64,000 nucleotides of DNA, taken from Zunongwangia mangrovi. Lineage in GTDB: Bacteria > Bacteroidota > Bacteroidia > Flavobacteriales > Flavobacteriaceae. Location: the NCBI RefSeq assembly GCF_900112105.1, contig NZ_FOKV01000003.1, positions 124,001-188,000 of the forward strand, in the 5' to 3' direction. Position numbers and translations under genes: made by a program. The notes below the pieces were generated by a model. That model had not been told where the DNA came from and ran no database searches. It saw only the letters and a list, made by a program, of their open reading frames with translations. Each line of letters starts with the position of its first letter. Within the stretch, counting starts at the first letter, position 1. This document shows positions 37,108-46,307 of this stretch, piece after piece.

Positions 37108-39156
37108 ATGTCTCAGATAAGTTCATTCGATCATCTAAGTTTTAGAGAGAAGTTAATTAATGCTACCAGAGAATTTTTTTCGATTTCACTGGTGTGGCTA
37201 TTGCTATTGTTTTTGCTTAGTATTTTAGAGCTTTTATATAATACAGTAGTAAATTCTGTACAGGAAAATTTCTTTAATCTATTGATGTACAGTTGCTGGA
37301 TGGATATTTTGCTTTGGTTAAAATGGGGTGCAATTTGTTATTTATTCTACATAATTTTTTATGTAATTCATCCAAGATCGGCTAAAGCTATTTTTAAAAC
37401 TTTTATTTGTATCGCAGCCGTTATACAAACCGCGTTGGTTTTATATTTCACTACTTCTTTAAACTTACTTGGGGCAGATCTTTTTAGTTACTCCTTAGAA
37501 GATGTACAGCAAACTTTAGGAGCTTCTGGCGGATTAAGTTTTGTGGCGATACTTCAGTTTTTGGTGGTAATTGCCATTTGTATTTCAATTTTATGGTGGG
37601 TGCCAAGATTCATTAAATTGCCGTGGAGTTTAGGGGTGATCTATCCAATTGCTTCAGTAATTATTTTCTTCACGCCAAGCAATTCAGCATGGAGCCAGAT
37701 AAGTTTACAGAACACTTTTGCCAGCAATCTGGTCACTAATAAATCTGATTACTTTTTTACAAGTTCATATTATTATTTTTTTCCGAAGACAGATTACGAC
37801 GTAGATATTTACGCCGATAATTATATTGGTATTTATGACAATCTTGATAATTCTATTGCCGATTTTGAATATTTAGATGAAAGTAATTATCCTTTTTATC
37901 ATGTAGATGGAGATACCGATGTGCTTTCTCCTTATTTTAATCTGAATGAAAAAAAACCGAATGTTGTTATTATTTTGGTTGAAGGATTAGGGCGAGCTTT
38001 TACAAATAAAGGTGCATATTTAGGAAACTGGACTCCTTTTTTGGACTCGCTTTCTACACAAAGTTTGTACTGGAAAAACTTTCTTAGTCAGGGTGGGCGT
38101 ACTTTCGCTGTTTTGCCTTCTGTTTTAGGATCTTTGCCATTTGCACAAAGTGGTTATTTGGGAATGGGCGAGCAAATGCCTAAACAATTATCGCTTTTAA
38201 ATTTGCTGAAACATAACGGGTATGAAACTTCGTTTTATTACGGTGGTGATGCGAGTTTCGATAATATGGAGCTGTATTTAAGAAGAAATAAAATTGACGA
38301 TTTAATCGATAAAGATGAGTTTTCTACAAATTCAGGATTACTGCCCGAAACAAACGGATTTACCTGGGGTTACGATGATGAAGCACTTTATGCTGAATAT
38401 TTAAAAACAAGACCTTCAGATAGTGCTGCAAAACCACAATTAGGTGTTTTGCTAACGGTTTCTTCGCATAACCCATTTAAAATTAATCATCAGCAGGAGT
38501 TTTATGATCGATTTGAAGAGCGAATGACGCAACTAGAATTTTCAGATCGGAAAAAGCAGGATTATCGCTCGTATCGCGATCAATACGCCAGTATTTTATA
38601 TACCGATGAAATGCTTAAAAAGTTCTTCGAAAACTTCGAAAAGCGTCCAGATTTTGAGAATACCATCTTTCTAATTACAGGAGATCACCGTATGCCAGAA
38701 ATTCCTATGGCAACCGTTATCGATCGTTATCATGTACCATTAATTATGTATTCGCCAATGCTTAACAGAACTTCAGAAATGGCTTCGATCTCTTCGCATT
38801 ATGATGTTGCGCCAAGTCTTTTAAGATTGCTGAAATCGAATTATAATTTAGATCTTCCTGATAATACCAGTTGGCTGGGAAAAGGTTTAGATACTGTAGT
38901 TAATTTTAGAAATATTCATCAAATTCCGTTAATTCAAACCAAGGTGAATATGAAGGATTATGTGGTAGGAAACTATCATCTTAACGGCGATCGTCTTTAT
39001 GAAATTCAGGAAAATATGGGAACACGACCTGTAAACGATCCAGAGCAGCAACAAAGTATTATGGATGCGTATAATGGATTTAAGCAGAAGAACGCCATAA
39101 TTACCAATGGCGGGAAAATAATTCCAGATTCGATTTATGTGAAATATACGAACTAA
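37108..39156 (+). CDS. LTA-synthase-like sulfatase-fold membrane enzyme
   Basis: A 682-residue inner-membrane protein with about five N-terminal helices (about 25-210) and a large extracytoplasmic alkaline-phosphatase-superfamily domain (about 285-600). Metal and active-site segments include NVVIILVEGLGRAF, a probable Thr nucleophile in GGRTFAVLPS, SSHNPFKI and FLITGDHRMPE. The LTA-synthase family transfers phosphoglycerol or phosphoethanolamine to surface polymers; a Gram-negative member would modify glycans or lipids in the periplasm. Its 3' end overlaps the convergent operon by 4 bp. Confidence 0.87.
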   Translation: MSQISSFDHLSFREKLINATREFFSISLVWLLLLFLLSILELLYNTVVNSVQENFFNLLMYSCWMDILLWLKWGAICYLFYIIFYVIHPRSAKAIFKTFICIAAVIQTALVLYFTTSLNLLGADLFSYSLEDVQQTLGASGGLSFVAILQFLVVIAICISILWWVPRFIKLPWSLGVIYPIASVIIFFTPSNSAWSQISLQNTFASNLVTNKSDYFFTSSYYYFFPKTDYDVDIYADNYIGIYDNLDNSIADFEYLDESNYPFYHVDGDTDVLSPYFNLNEKKPNVVIILVEGLGRAFTNKGAYLGNWTPFLDSLSTQSLYWKNFLSQGGRTFAVLPSVLGSLPFAQSGYLGMGEQMPKQLSLLNLLKHNGYETSFYYGGDASFDNMELYLRRNKIDDLIDKDEFSTNSGLLPETNGFTWGYDDEALYAEYLKTRPSDSAAKPQLGVLLTVSSHNPFKINHQQEFYDRFEERMTQLEFSDRKKQDYRSYRDQYASILYTDEMLKKFFENFEKRPDFENTIFLITGDHRMPEIPMATVIDRYHVPLIMYSPMLNRTSEMASISSHYDVAPSLLRLLKSNYNLDLPDNTSWLGKGLDTVVNFRNIHQIPLIQTKVNMKDYVVGNYHLNGDRLYEIQENMGTRPVNDPEQQQSIMDAYNGFKQKNAIITNGGKIIPDSIYVKYTN

Positions 39157-40331
39157 GATTCGTTATTTTCTGCACTAATTTTTTTCTCGTAATCTTCTAA
39201 GATGGTTTGAAGCATTGGGCGATAGAATTTCCAGAAGAAACTGGCTCTTTCAGTTTTGTCTCTGTCATTGTAGAAAAACCGTTGAAAAAGGCTAATTCCT
39301 TTAAAATACGAAGTTCCCATAGTGATGGGATTGTCGCAAAAATCACCAGAGAAATAATAGAATTCGTAATCGCTATCAATATGATAAGTTACGGCAGGAA
39401 ATGAGGAAGGAATACCGTATTTCTTCAATTCCTGGCTTCCTTTTTCTGTAGTGTAGAGTTTATAATTTGCAGCGGTTTTATTGATAGTCGGGTTATTTTG
39501 AACAATATCGAACCAGAACGGATATTTCATTTCATTAGGTAGCGAGAAGCGCTCTTTTCCGTAGTCATTACTTAAGATCTGCGGGATTTCACGCTCTAAA
39601 TGTATGCTGTCTTCAAGAATGGTTACCTGGTCACTTTCGTGTACAAAGGCAACTCCAGATTTTTTAAATGGCCATTTATTACCATGTTGATTTAGGTAAT
39701 TTCGAATAAGCCATCGTGGCAATTCTTTATTGGTAAGCGTATCCAGATTGTCAAAATAACGACCCGTCCATCCAGTCCATTTTAGACCAAAAGTCCGTTC
39801 GAATTTTCGTCGAATATCGAATGCGGTAGGTGAGCCAAACGTATTAAATTCGGTAATAACAAGCTTATTTTTTTCCTTCATTTTACGAAGGAGATCCATG
39901 TCATTTTCTTTTAATCCGCCGTATACAATCCCAGAGCGCTCGGTTTGATTGTCTTGCTCGTACCACTCGTTGGTGTAAATTCCGTAGGTATCGGTAAAAT
40001 AAACCAAATCTGCATCGTTACTTAATTGTTCTATTTTGTTTGACGGGAAACGCTCTAATCCACGAAGGTCAAATTCTTCATTTTCCTTCGGAAAAAAACC
40101 AAAATAATCTTCGCTCCTTTTATAGAATTTGGTTGAAGTCTTTGTGTATTTCTTGTAATTAAGAACCCAGTCTAAAGAGATATGTTCCTGGCCTTCTGTA
40201 GTTAAAACGGTTTTATCGATAATAGCGGCAACCATTTTAGTTTTAGGCGTAAAAAACCACGCCAAAAACATAAAGACTGGCAACAATAAAATCAAAATAA
40301 TAATAATGTGTTTTAAACGCTTTTTCAGCAT
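39153..40331 (-). CDS. Membrane-anchored periplasmic protein of unknown function
   Basis: A 392-residue protein with one N-terminal hydrophobic helix (about 8-27) and a large extracytoplasmic part. It starts 1 bp after the YaiO gene on the same strand. Segments such as LVYFTDTYGIYTNEW and LVITEFNTFGSP suggest an alpha/beta fold; I recognise no catalytic motif. Its position with the YaiO gene, facing an LTA-synthase-like gene, suggests a role in handling a surface polysaccharide (inference). Confidence 0.7.
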   Translation of the reverse strand: MLKKRLKHIIIILILLLPVFMFLAWFFTPKTKMVAAIIDKTVLTTEGQEHISLDWVLNYKKYTKTSTKFYKRSEDYFGFFPKENEEFDLRGLERFPSNKIEQLSNDADLVYFTDTYGIYTNEWYEQDNQTERSGIVYGGLKENDMDLLRKMKEKNKLVITEFNTFGSPTAFDIRRKFERTFGLKWTGWTGRYFDNLDTLTNKELPRWLIRNYLNQHGNKWPFKKSGVAFVHESDQVTILEDSIHLEREIPQILSNDYGKERFSLPNEMKYPFWFDIVQNNPTINKTAANYKLYTTEKGSQELKKYGIPSSFPAVTYHIDSDYEFYYFSGDFCDNPITMGTSYFKGISLFQRFFYNDRDKTERASFFWKFYRPMLQTILEDYEKKISAENNES

Positions 40332-40332
40332 T

Positions 40333-41595
40333 TTAAAAACGTTTTAAATATCCTACGCCTATCGTTAACTGATTACCAGTTTCGCCTTGTCGATATTCCT
40401 GATTTTCGAGTCCGGTTTCTATAAATACCACATTAGTGGCCCAAAGTGTTTTACGAAAGCCTAGAGAAATATTATTCGATTTTAGGCGATATTGATTACC
40501 ATTATTATATAAAATATTATTAGTTTGATTATCTGGCGAAAGCCCCGTACCAATTCTAATACTTAAAAAATCATCTGCACCGCCCAGATAATAGCGCGTC
40601 ATAAAGCTAAAGGATTGGGAAACCGAATTATTAGAGGGCGTTAAAAAGGTTCTTAGATTAAACCAGAAGCTTTTGTAGTATTTCCCTACGGAAGCGGTGT
40701 AGATCCAGGTCTCGTCGTCGAAACCTAGTAATCTAAAACCAGCTTCGGCTTCTAGGGCCCAGGGTAGGTTAGCATAAAGAGAAAAACCTGCGCGATATTC
40801 TGGAAAGATGCCAGCATTATCTGAAATTCCTGCATTTACATAAGCGTAGAAAGTTTCAGAAATACTTGGATAGGCATCAACTTCAAACTGAAATGCATTT
40901 GTATTAAATCGGTTTGCATAATTCACTCTAGCCACAACAGATCCTATTTTAGTTTGCCTGCTGTAATCGATGCTGGCGAGATGCCAGGGATCATCAAATT
41001 GTTCGTCAAAATACACAAAATCGTAAGTTGCGCCTATTTGATTTTTAGCTGAAAGTGTGGTTAAACGCTGACTCAAAGATCGAGCTTCAGTATTTTTCGG
41101 GTTAATTTTTAATAGCTTGGAATTAGCATCCTGTGCCAGTTTATATTCTTTTAGATCACGAAGCACTTTTGCCTTCAGCAATAATAAGTTTTCAGATTCG
41201 GGATGTTTTTCTAAACCATTATTAATAATATTTAATGCTTTTTTAGAATTATCGTTCCAGTATTCTAAACTTCCATAAGCAAAAGAGCCATCTTCGTGGC
41301 CGGGATTATCTTTTAAAACTCTCTCGAAAGCTACTCTTGCGCTGTCAACTTTATCACTCCAGGTATATACTCTTCCTAAAAAAATACGAATTCCTGTATA
41401 ATCTGGGCTTTGCTCTAAAGCCTGCTTTGCCAAATTGATCGCTTTGGGATAATCGTCTTCCTCGAAAGCTGCATTCCTGGCCATGGTAAACAATTCATCA
41501 GAGCCGTATTGTTGTGCGTTACCGGTAAGATTTAAGCACAGGCAAAAGAAAATTACTGTAAAATATCTAAAATAAGAATGATTTATACTACTCAT
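40333..41595 (-). CDS. YaiO-family outer-membrane protein with TPR repeats
   Basis: A 420-residue exported protein with a signal peptide (about 1-28, ending LNLTGNA). TPR repeats follow (about 30-175: AINLAKQALEQSPDYTGIRI, ARVAFERVLKDNPGHEDG, ALNIINNGLEKHPESENLLL). The C-terminal half is a YaiO-type beta-barrel (about 185-420) ending in VGYLKRF. Related two-part proteins guide secreted polysaccharide through the outer membrane. I use the ATG at 41595; an in-frame TTG seven codons upstream would spoil the signal peptide. Confidence 0.83.
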   Translation of the reverse strand: MSSINHSYFRYFTVIFFCLCLNLTGNAQQYGSDELFTMARNAAFEEDDYPKAINLAKQALEQSPDYTGIRIFLGRVYTWSDKVDSARVAFERVLKDNPGHEDGSFAYGSLEYWNDNSKKALNIINNGLEKHPESENLLLLKAKVLRDLKEYKLAQDANSKLLKINPKNTEARSLSQRLTTLSAKNQIGATYDFVYFDEQFDDPWHLASIDYSRQTKIGSVVARVNYANRFNTNAFQFEVDAYPSISETFYAYVNAGISDNAGIFPEYRAGFSLYANLPWALEAEAGFRLLGFDDETWIYTASVGKYYKSFWFNLRTFLTPSNNSVSQSFSFMTRYYLGGADDFLSIRIGTGLSPDNQTNNILYNNGNQYRLKSNNISLGFRKTLWATNVVFIETGLENQEYRQGETGNQLTIGVGYLKRF

Positions 41596-41828
41596 TATAA
41601 AGAAATACTTGTGCAAAGCACATGATTTGGGTTTTATGAATATAGAAATTAAATACTAATTCAGCTACAAAAATATTGGATAAACCAATAAATCAAAGAA
41701 AAAAAGGAAAGTGTTTTTATTGGCACCGCCAAAGGATGTAATACCCCTAGGCTTGTCTCGAAATTAAAAATTTATTTCCAACGAGGGCCTTGTGGGATTG
41801 TCCCAAGGTACTTTACAGAATTTAGAAA

Positions 41829-42827
41829 TTAATCATCGAATTCTATTCGGGCGGTTTTTTCTGAGATTTCCCGAATGATCTGGTCGAATTCCTGCGCAGA
41901 TTTATTGATCTGTTCCAGGTAAAATTCAGATTTGTCTTCAAAATTATCGTTAAGCATATTTACTAAAGCCATCATTCTTACTAATGGTGCTCTAACTACG
42001 TGACTTTGCGTCCATGCGATTTCACGCAATTTTTTGTTTTGAGCTTCCATCGCTTTAATATGTTTAAGCTGCTCTGTAATATCGTTGGCAAGTATTAATC
42101 TAGCCGGCTTATTGTTGAATTTTATAAGATTACTATGAATCTCTACATCGATATTTTGCTTGTCTTTAGTGCGATGCTTAAAAATACCTTTATAACTGCG
42201 GTTTAAATTCTTTCGAGTTTCATAAACCGTTTTTAGCATTTTAGGAATTTCGGCTGTAGATCGAATATCGGTTATTTTCATCGAAAGAAATTCTTCTAAA
42301 GTATGCCCGTATTTAGTTTGTGCAGCTTCGTTTACATCGATAAATTGTAAGGTCTCGATATCGTAAACCCACATAGGTTGCGGGCTTAAATGAAATAAAC
42401 GACTATATCTTAATCTGGACTCTTCAAGCGCATGAATATAGCTGCGACGGTCTATATTATGGCGTATGGCTTTATAAACGGTAAAAGTGTCTAAACTGTC
42501 TTTTATAAGATAATCTGAAGCACCTCTTTCTAAACAGCGAATGCTAAAAGCCATATTTAGCTGGTTGCTTAAAATTACAACAGGAATCGCTGTGGTGAAG
42601 GCGAGAATATGATCTAATTTTGTTAATCCCGCTTTTCCTGGTTTACCTAAATCCAAGAATATGATATGATAGGTATGCTCTTTTAGCTCATTTATAGCTT
42701 CTGAAGTAGAGTGAATATTGGTCACTCTTGTAATTATGATCGAATCGTCCAGGTATGCTTTTATGCAGAAAGGTTCTTCCTCTGGATTAGAGATTAGTAG
42801 GATCTTGTAGGTTTTGTTGTGGGTCAT
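41829..42827 (-). CDS. Receiver-PAS protein with histidine-kinase H-box but no ATPase domain
   Basis: A 332-residue cytosolic signalling protein. The receiver domain (5-125) has the phospho-acceptor Asp59 in HIIFLDLGKP and a Lys in YLIKDS. A PAS domain (about 143-255) contains PQPMWVYDIETLQFIDVN. The last part (about 265-332) looks like a DHp dimerisation domain with H-box SHVVRAPLVRMMAL. The frame ends there without N, G1 or G2 boxes, so it cannot phosphorylate itself. The H-box His might accept phosphate from a partner. Confidence 0.85.
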   Translation of the reverse strand: MTHNKTYKILLISNPEEEPFCIKAYLDDSIIITRVTNIHSTSEAINELKEHTYHIIFLDLGKPGKAGLTKLDHILAFTTAIPVVILSNQLNMAFSIRCLERGASDYLIKDSLDTFTVYKAIRHNIDRRSYIHALEESRLRYSRLFHLSPQPMWVYDIETLQFIDVNEAAQTKYGHTLEEFLSMKITDIRSTAEIPKMLKTVYETRKNLNRSYKGIFKHRTKDKQNIDVEIHSNLIKFNNKPARLILANDITEQLKHIKAMEAQNKKLREIAWTQSHVVRAPLVRMMALVNMLNDNFEDKSEFYLEQINKSAQEFDQIIREISEKTARIEFDD

Positions 42828-42909
42828 AACAGCTAGCTCCCTAAGACAATACTAATGTCTCTTTTTACAGCATTGATAATCAGGTAAAAAGATTTAGCTT
42901 AAGGAGCGT

Positions 42910-42917
42910 CAAATATA
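42910..42917 (-). promoter_or_regulatory. -7 promoter box of the receiver-PAS gene
   Basis: TATATTTG on the minus strand, an exact TAnnTTTG match, giving a leader of roughly 75-80 nt. Confidence 0.45.
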
Positions 42918-43024
42918 GAACCTTCTAATGAATTAAGCAATCTAAATTTTTAGTCAAAGATTTGTCAAAATTTCCATAGATTTTTATGAATCAGATACAC
43001 GTCTTATCTTTAACAAAAAAGCTT

Positions 43025-43873
43025 ATGAATATTACAGGTATTAACGGAAAAGTGAAATTGAATAATAGCTACGAAATGCCTTATTTTGGTTTAGGTGTCT
43101 ATAAATCTAAAGATGGCGATGAAGTTAAAAATGCTATTCATTTTGCTTTAAAAGCTGGTTATAGACATATTGATACTGCCAGTTTTTATAAAAATGAAGA
43201 AGGAGTAGGAGAGGCCATCAAGGAAAGTGACATCCTTCGTGAGGAGATCTTTGTAACAAGTAAGGTCTGGAATGATGACCAGGGTTATGAAGGGACATTA
43301 AAAGCTATAGATGAGAGTTTGGCCAAGTTACAGATGGATTATTTAGATCTATATTTAATTCACTGGCCCGTACCCGATACATTAACTGAAACCTGGCGCG
43401 CGATGGAAGAGATCTATAGATCTGGTAAAGCAAAAGCGATTGGTTTATGCAATTGTGTAGAACATCAAATGGATGAAATTATCGAAAATGGAACTATAAA
43501 ACCTATGTTGCTTCAAAATGAATTTCATCCAAAACTCGTGCAGCAAAATATGTTGAATTATTGTGCTGAGCGGAATATTCAATACGAAGGCTGGTCACCA
43601 TTGATGAGGGGCCAAATACTGGATAATGAGGTTTTAAAAAATATTGCTGAAAAATATCAAAAATCGACTGCACAAGTGGTATTAAGATGGGACTTACAGA
43701 AAGGCGTAATTACCATTCCTAAAAGTGTTCATGAAAACCGAATTAAACAAAATGCTGAGATTTTTGATTTTGAATTAACCGAAGATGAAGTACAGCAAAT
43801 AGATGATTTAGATAATAATGAAAGAACAGGAGCACACCCCGATCATTTTATGGAGCATTTTGCTAACAAATAA
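43025..43873 (+). CDS. Aldo/keto reductase (AKR5-like)
   Basis: A 282-residue NADPH-dependent carbonyl reductase with a TIM barrel. The catalytic tetrad region is visible: RHIDTASFYKNEEGVG (Asp and Tyr), the Lys in FVTSKVW, and the His in YLIHWPVP. The cofactor motif IPKSVHENRIKQN is near the C-terminus. Substrates may include methylglyoxal or other toxic aldehydes, as for B. subtilis YvgN. I start at the ATG at 43025, which aligns with the family N-terminus; an ATG 13 codons upstream is also in frame. Confidence 0.9.
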   Translation: MNITGINGKVKLNNSYEMPYFGLGVYKSKDGDEVKNAIHFALKAGYRHIDTASFYKNEEGVGEAIKESDILREEIFVTSKVWNDDQGYEGTLKAIDESLAKLQMDYLDLYLIHWPVPDTLTETWRAMEEIYRSGKAKAIGLCNCVEHQMDEIIENGTIKPMLLQNEFHPKLVQQNMLNYCAERNIQYEGWSPLMRGQILDNEVLKNIAEKYQKSTAQVVLRWDLQKGVITIPKSVHENRIKQNAEIFDFELTEDEVQQIDDLDNNERTGAHPDHFMEHFANK

Positions 43874-43895
43874 TCGGGATGATTCCTGAAAAGTT

Positions 43896-45470
43896 TTACA
43901 GAAGATAATCTGTACTCATAAAATTAGAGGATTTACTATGCAGCAAATTTTCTAAAATCTCGTTATTGTATGGATTATCTTTTGAAGCTACAAAAGTTCG
44001 TATAGAGAAAGAGCGAAGTGCATCGTGCACGCTAAGTGTACCTACGGCAGAATCTTTTCTTCCTGTAAATGGGAAAACGTCTGGACCACGTTGGCAGGAA
44101 CTATTAAGGTTTACGCGACAAACTAAATTCACTAGTGTATCGATTAGCGGAGCAAGTTCGCAAATATCTTTTCCGAAGAGAGAAACTTGTTGCCCGTAGT
44201 TAGAATCTGCAATTTCTTCTAATATTTCTTTAATTTCTGAAAATGGTTTTACTGGAATTACCGGTCCAAATTGTTCTTCCTGGTAAACATTCATATCCTT
44301 AGTTACCGGAAAGAGTACGGCTGGAAATATGAAATTTTCTGAAATTTCACCACCTTTTTTATTGATGATTTTAGCGCCTTTTTGCTGAGCATCTTCAATT
44401 AACCCCTGGATATATTCAGGTTTGCCAGGCTCAGGCAATGGAGTAAGGTTAACATTTTCGTCCCATGGATTTCCAAATTTTAAACTGTCAACTTTTTCAG
44501 CAAAACGCTTTAAAAATTCTTTTTGTATAGATTCGTGCACATAAAGAATTTTAAGTGCAGTACATCGTTGGCCGTTAAAGGAAAGTGTTCCAGATATACA
44601 TTCGCTAATCGCCAGGTCCAAGTCGGCATCTGGTAAAATAATTCCAGGATTTTTGGCTTCAAGTCCTAATACTAATCTTAGTCTATTTTTATAAGGATGT
44701 TGATCCTGCAGTGCAATAGCCGATTTACTGTTACCAATAAGTGCTAATACATCGATTCTACCGCTTTGCATAATTGGCGCAGCAACCTCACGACCTCTAC
44801 CGTAAATCACATTTACTACTCCGGCGGGAAAACTTTCTTTAAAAGCTTCAAGAAGCGGAGAAATAAGCAATACACCATGTTTCGCAGGTTTAAAAATTAC
44901 GGTATTTCCCATAATAATAGCGGGAATCAATAAAGCGAAAGTTTCATTTAAAGGATAATTATAAGGTCCTAGACATAGCACAATGCCTAAAGGTCCTCTT
45001 CTAATATGCGCGTAAACTCCGTCTTTTTTAGAGAATTTAGCGCTATCGCGATCCAGGTCTTTGTAATCTTCAATGGTGTCTTCAATATACTCAACCGTTC
45101 TGTCGAATTCTTTATAAGAATCTGGCATAGATTTACCAATTTCCCACATAAGATATTTTACTACGATCTCTCGTTGCTCTTTCATTTTGCCTACAAAGTT
45201 TTCCATACAGGCAATACGCTCGGCAACTTTCATTGTAGGCCAAAGTCCTTTTCCTTTATCAAAAGCATGGCAAGCAGATTCTAGCACTTCCAGAGCGGTT
45301 TCTTTATCCATGTGAGGTACAGTACCCAATAGTGTTTTTTGATAATTTTCTGAAGATGAAATTGTAGAAAAAACCTCATCGGTTTTGCCAGTCCAATCGA
45401 TGAGTTTACCGTCACTTAAATAGGTTTTTTGGTGTAGTAGATCGTTGATCTTTAGTTGGTCGGTTGTCAT
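43896..45470 (-). CDS. NADP-dependent aldehyde dehydrogenase, GapN-like
   Basis: A 524-residue aldehyde dehydrogenase. The catalytic Cys is in [13 protein letters not shown] and the general-base Glu in [12 protein letters not shown]. The cofactor region contains [12 protein letters not shown] and VIFKPAKHG. The RCTAxK pattern and the overall style match non-phosphorylating NADP-dependent glyceraldehyde-3-phosphate dehydrogenases. An N-terminal extension of about 40 residues is longer than in GapN of Gram-positives. It would give NADPH from glycolysis, but other aldehyde substrates are possible. Confidence 0.85.
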   Translation of the reverse strand: MTTDQLKINDLLHQKTYLSDGKLIDWTGKTDEVFSTISSSENYQKTLLGTVPHMDKETALEVLESACHAFDKGKGLWPTMKVAERIACMENFVGKMKEQREIVVKYLMWEIGKSMPDSYKEFDRTVEYIEDTIEDYKDLDRDSAKFSKKDGVYAHIRRGPLGIVLCLGPYNYPLNETFALLIPAIIMGNTVIFKPAKHGVLLISPLLEAFKESFPAGVVNVIYGRGREVAAPIMQSGRIDVLALIGNSKSAIALQDQHPYKNRLRLVLGLEAKNPGIILPDADLDLAISECISGTLSFNGQRCTALKILYVHESIQKEFLKRFAEKVDSLKFGNPWDENVNLTPLPEPGKPEYIQGLIEDAQQKGAKIINKKGGEISENFIFPAVLFPVTKDMNVYQEEQFGPVIPVKPFSEIKEILEEIADSNYGQQVSLFGKDICELAPLIDTLVNLVCRVNLNSSCQRGPDVFPFTGRKDSAVGTLSVHDALRSFSIRTFVASKDNPYNNEILENLLHSKSSNFMSTDYLL

Positions 45471-45615
45471 ATTTGTAAATTCAATTAATTATACTATGAA
45501 TATACTCAATTTCCGACCTATAGTAGTGCTGAAATTATCAATTTATTGAGTTTTATTTTTATGGAATTATATTTTGAAAATATAGCCGAACCTGTTTATT
45601 TTGCCATTTCTAAAT

Positions 45616-45689
45616 CGGGATGTGGCGCAGTCTGGTAGCGTATACGTCTGGGGGGCGTAGGGTCGCAGGTTCAAATCCTGTCATCCCGA
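45616..45689 (+). tRNA. tRNA-Pro (anticodon GGG), island attachment site
   Basis: 74 nt that fold as a tRNA. The acceptor CGGGATG (45616-45622) pairs with CATCCCG (45682-45688), discriminator A. The anticodon stem TACGT/GCGTA encloses the loop CTGGGGG, giving anticodon GGG. The T arm is GCAGG-TTCAAAT-CCTGT. CCA is not encoded. Bases 45667-45690 are repeated at 60510-60533, so the gene is the integration site of the element to the right. Confidence 0.95.
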
Positions 45690-45690
45690 C
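45667..45690. repeat. attL core: 24-bp direct repeat in the tRNA 3' end
   Basis: Starts AGGTTCAAATCC and ends CATCCCGAC, identical to 60510-60533. It covers part of the T arm and the 3' acceptor strand, so insertion leaves the tRNA gene intact. Confidence 0.9.
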
Positions 45691-45695
45691 AAAAT

Positions 45696-45725
45696 CCGCT
45701 GATAATCAGCGGCTTATATTTTTTT
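45696..45725 (+). terminator. Terminator for tRNA-Pro supplied by the element
   Basis: CCGCTGAT (45696-45703) pairs with ATCAGCGG (45705-45712), followed by CTTATATTTTTTT. It lies inside the element, 7 bp past the tRNA, so the element replaced whatever ended the tRNA transcript before. Confidence 0.8.
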
Positions 45726-45742
45726 CGGACATAATGCGGACA
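45726..45742 (+). repeat. Left-end integrase arm-site candidates (paired CGGACA)
   Basis: CGGACA at 45726-45731 and again at 45737-45742, start-to-start 11 bp. The same pair with the same period occurs at the right end (60373-60390). Confidence 0.6.
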
Positions 45743-45902
45743 GATTTTTTCTTTTTTCTTTCCTTCTGATAAAATGAGTTAAGTAAAGTTAAGCTGAATA
45801 AGCCAACTTAAATTAATTCAAGTAATATTCTCTAAAATTCTTATTTAATAGGAATGGGCTATATTTACTATGCTTTTGTAATTTATACCTTAATTGAATA
45901 TC

Positions 45903-46130
45903 ATGGATAAAAAAGTTCGAGTAAAATTGCATTTAGATAGAGACCTTTTGAAAGCCTTAAAAGAAGAAGCTAAGGCAAATCAATGCAGTTTAAATAACTA
46001 CATAGAAAAGGCATTAGCTAAAGACATTGGTAATATTCCTAATGAGGCTACTAAAGCCGCTATTGAAGAAGCCAAAAGCGGAAATTTGGAACGAATTGAT
46101 AATATTGATGATTGGTTGGAAAAACTATGA
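45903..46130 (+). CDS. Ribbon-helix-helix-type antitoxin, apparently orphan
   Basis: A 75-residue protein. The N-terminal part (KVRVKLHLDRDLLKALKEEA, then ANQCSLNNYIEKAL) fits a ribbon-helix-helix DNA-binding domain. The C-terminal tail AIEEAKSGNLERIDNIDDWL is typical of antitoxins that bind RelE/YoeB-like toxins. A toxin gene would be expected to overlap its stop; the frame that starts there (ATGA overlap) ends after ten codons. The start is the ATG at 45903, not the TTG three codons upstream. Confidence 0.7.
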   Translation: MDKKVRVKLHLDRDLLKALKEEAKANQCSLNNYIEKALAKDIGNIPNEATKAAIEEAKSGNLERIDNIDDWLEKL

Positions 46131-46159
46131 ATTTAAACCATTCCAGTAGATTATTGTAG
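46127..46159 (+). pseudogene. Ten-codon remnant at the expected toxin position
   Basis: ATG overlaps the antitoxin stop as in a coupled TA pair, but the frame reads MNLNHSSRLL and then stops. I see no continuation of a RelE-like toxin in the other frames of the following 150 bp. It may be the residue of a deleted toxin gene, or chance. Confidence 0.3.
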
Positions 46160-46191
46160 TTGAATTATTTTGACTGCAAATTTAGAATTTA

Positions 46192-46253
46192 AATTATATG
46201 TAATTACATATAATTCCTTCTGTTTGATTGATATTATATGTTAAAGCATATAG
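46192..46253. repeat. A+T-rich palindrome with a second copy of its half-sites
   Basis: AATTATATG (46192-46200) and CATATAATT (46207-46215) form a perfect 24-bp palindrome. A related pair ATTATATG (46233-46240) and CATATAG (46247-46253) follows 18 bp later. It lies between the convergent antitoxin and restriction operons. No T-run follows, so it is more like an operator than a terminator. Confidence 0.5.
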
Positions 46254-46307
46254 TTTTGAAGTGCCATCACCCGTAAAAAAGATGAATAAGTAGTAGCTAC
46301 TAAATTT

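Noticed and set aside
41788-41807. CTTGTGGGA-TTG-TCCCAAG hairpin downstream of the receiver-PAS gene
   Set aside because: Contains a bulge and is not followed by a T-run on either strand, so I could not call it a terminator.
43966-44199. Plus-strand frame inside the aldehyde dehydrogenase gene
   Set aside because: Antisense shadow of a strongly conserved coding region.
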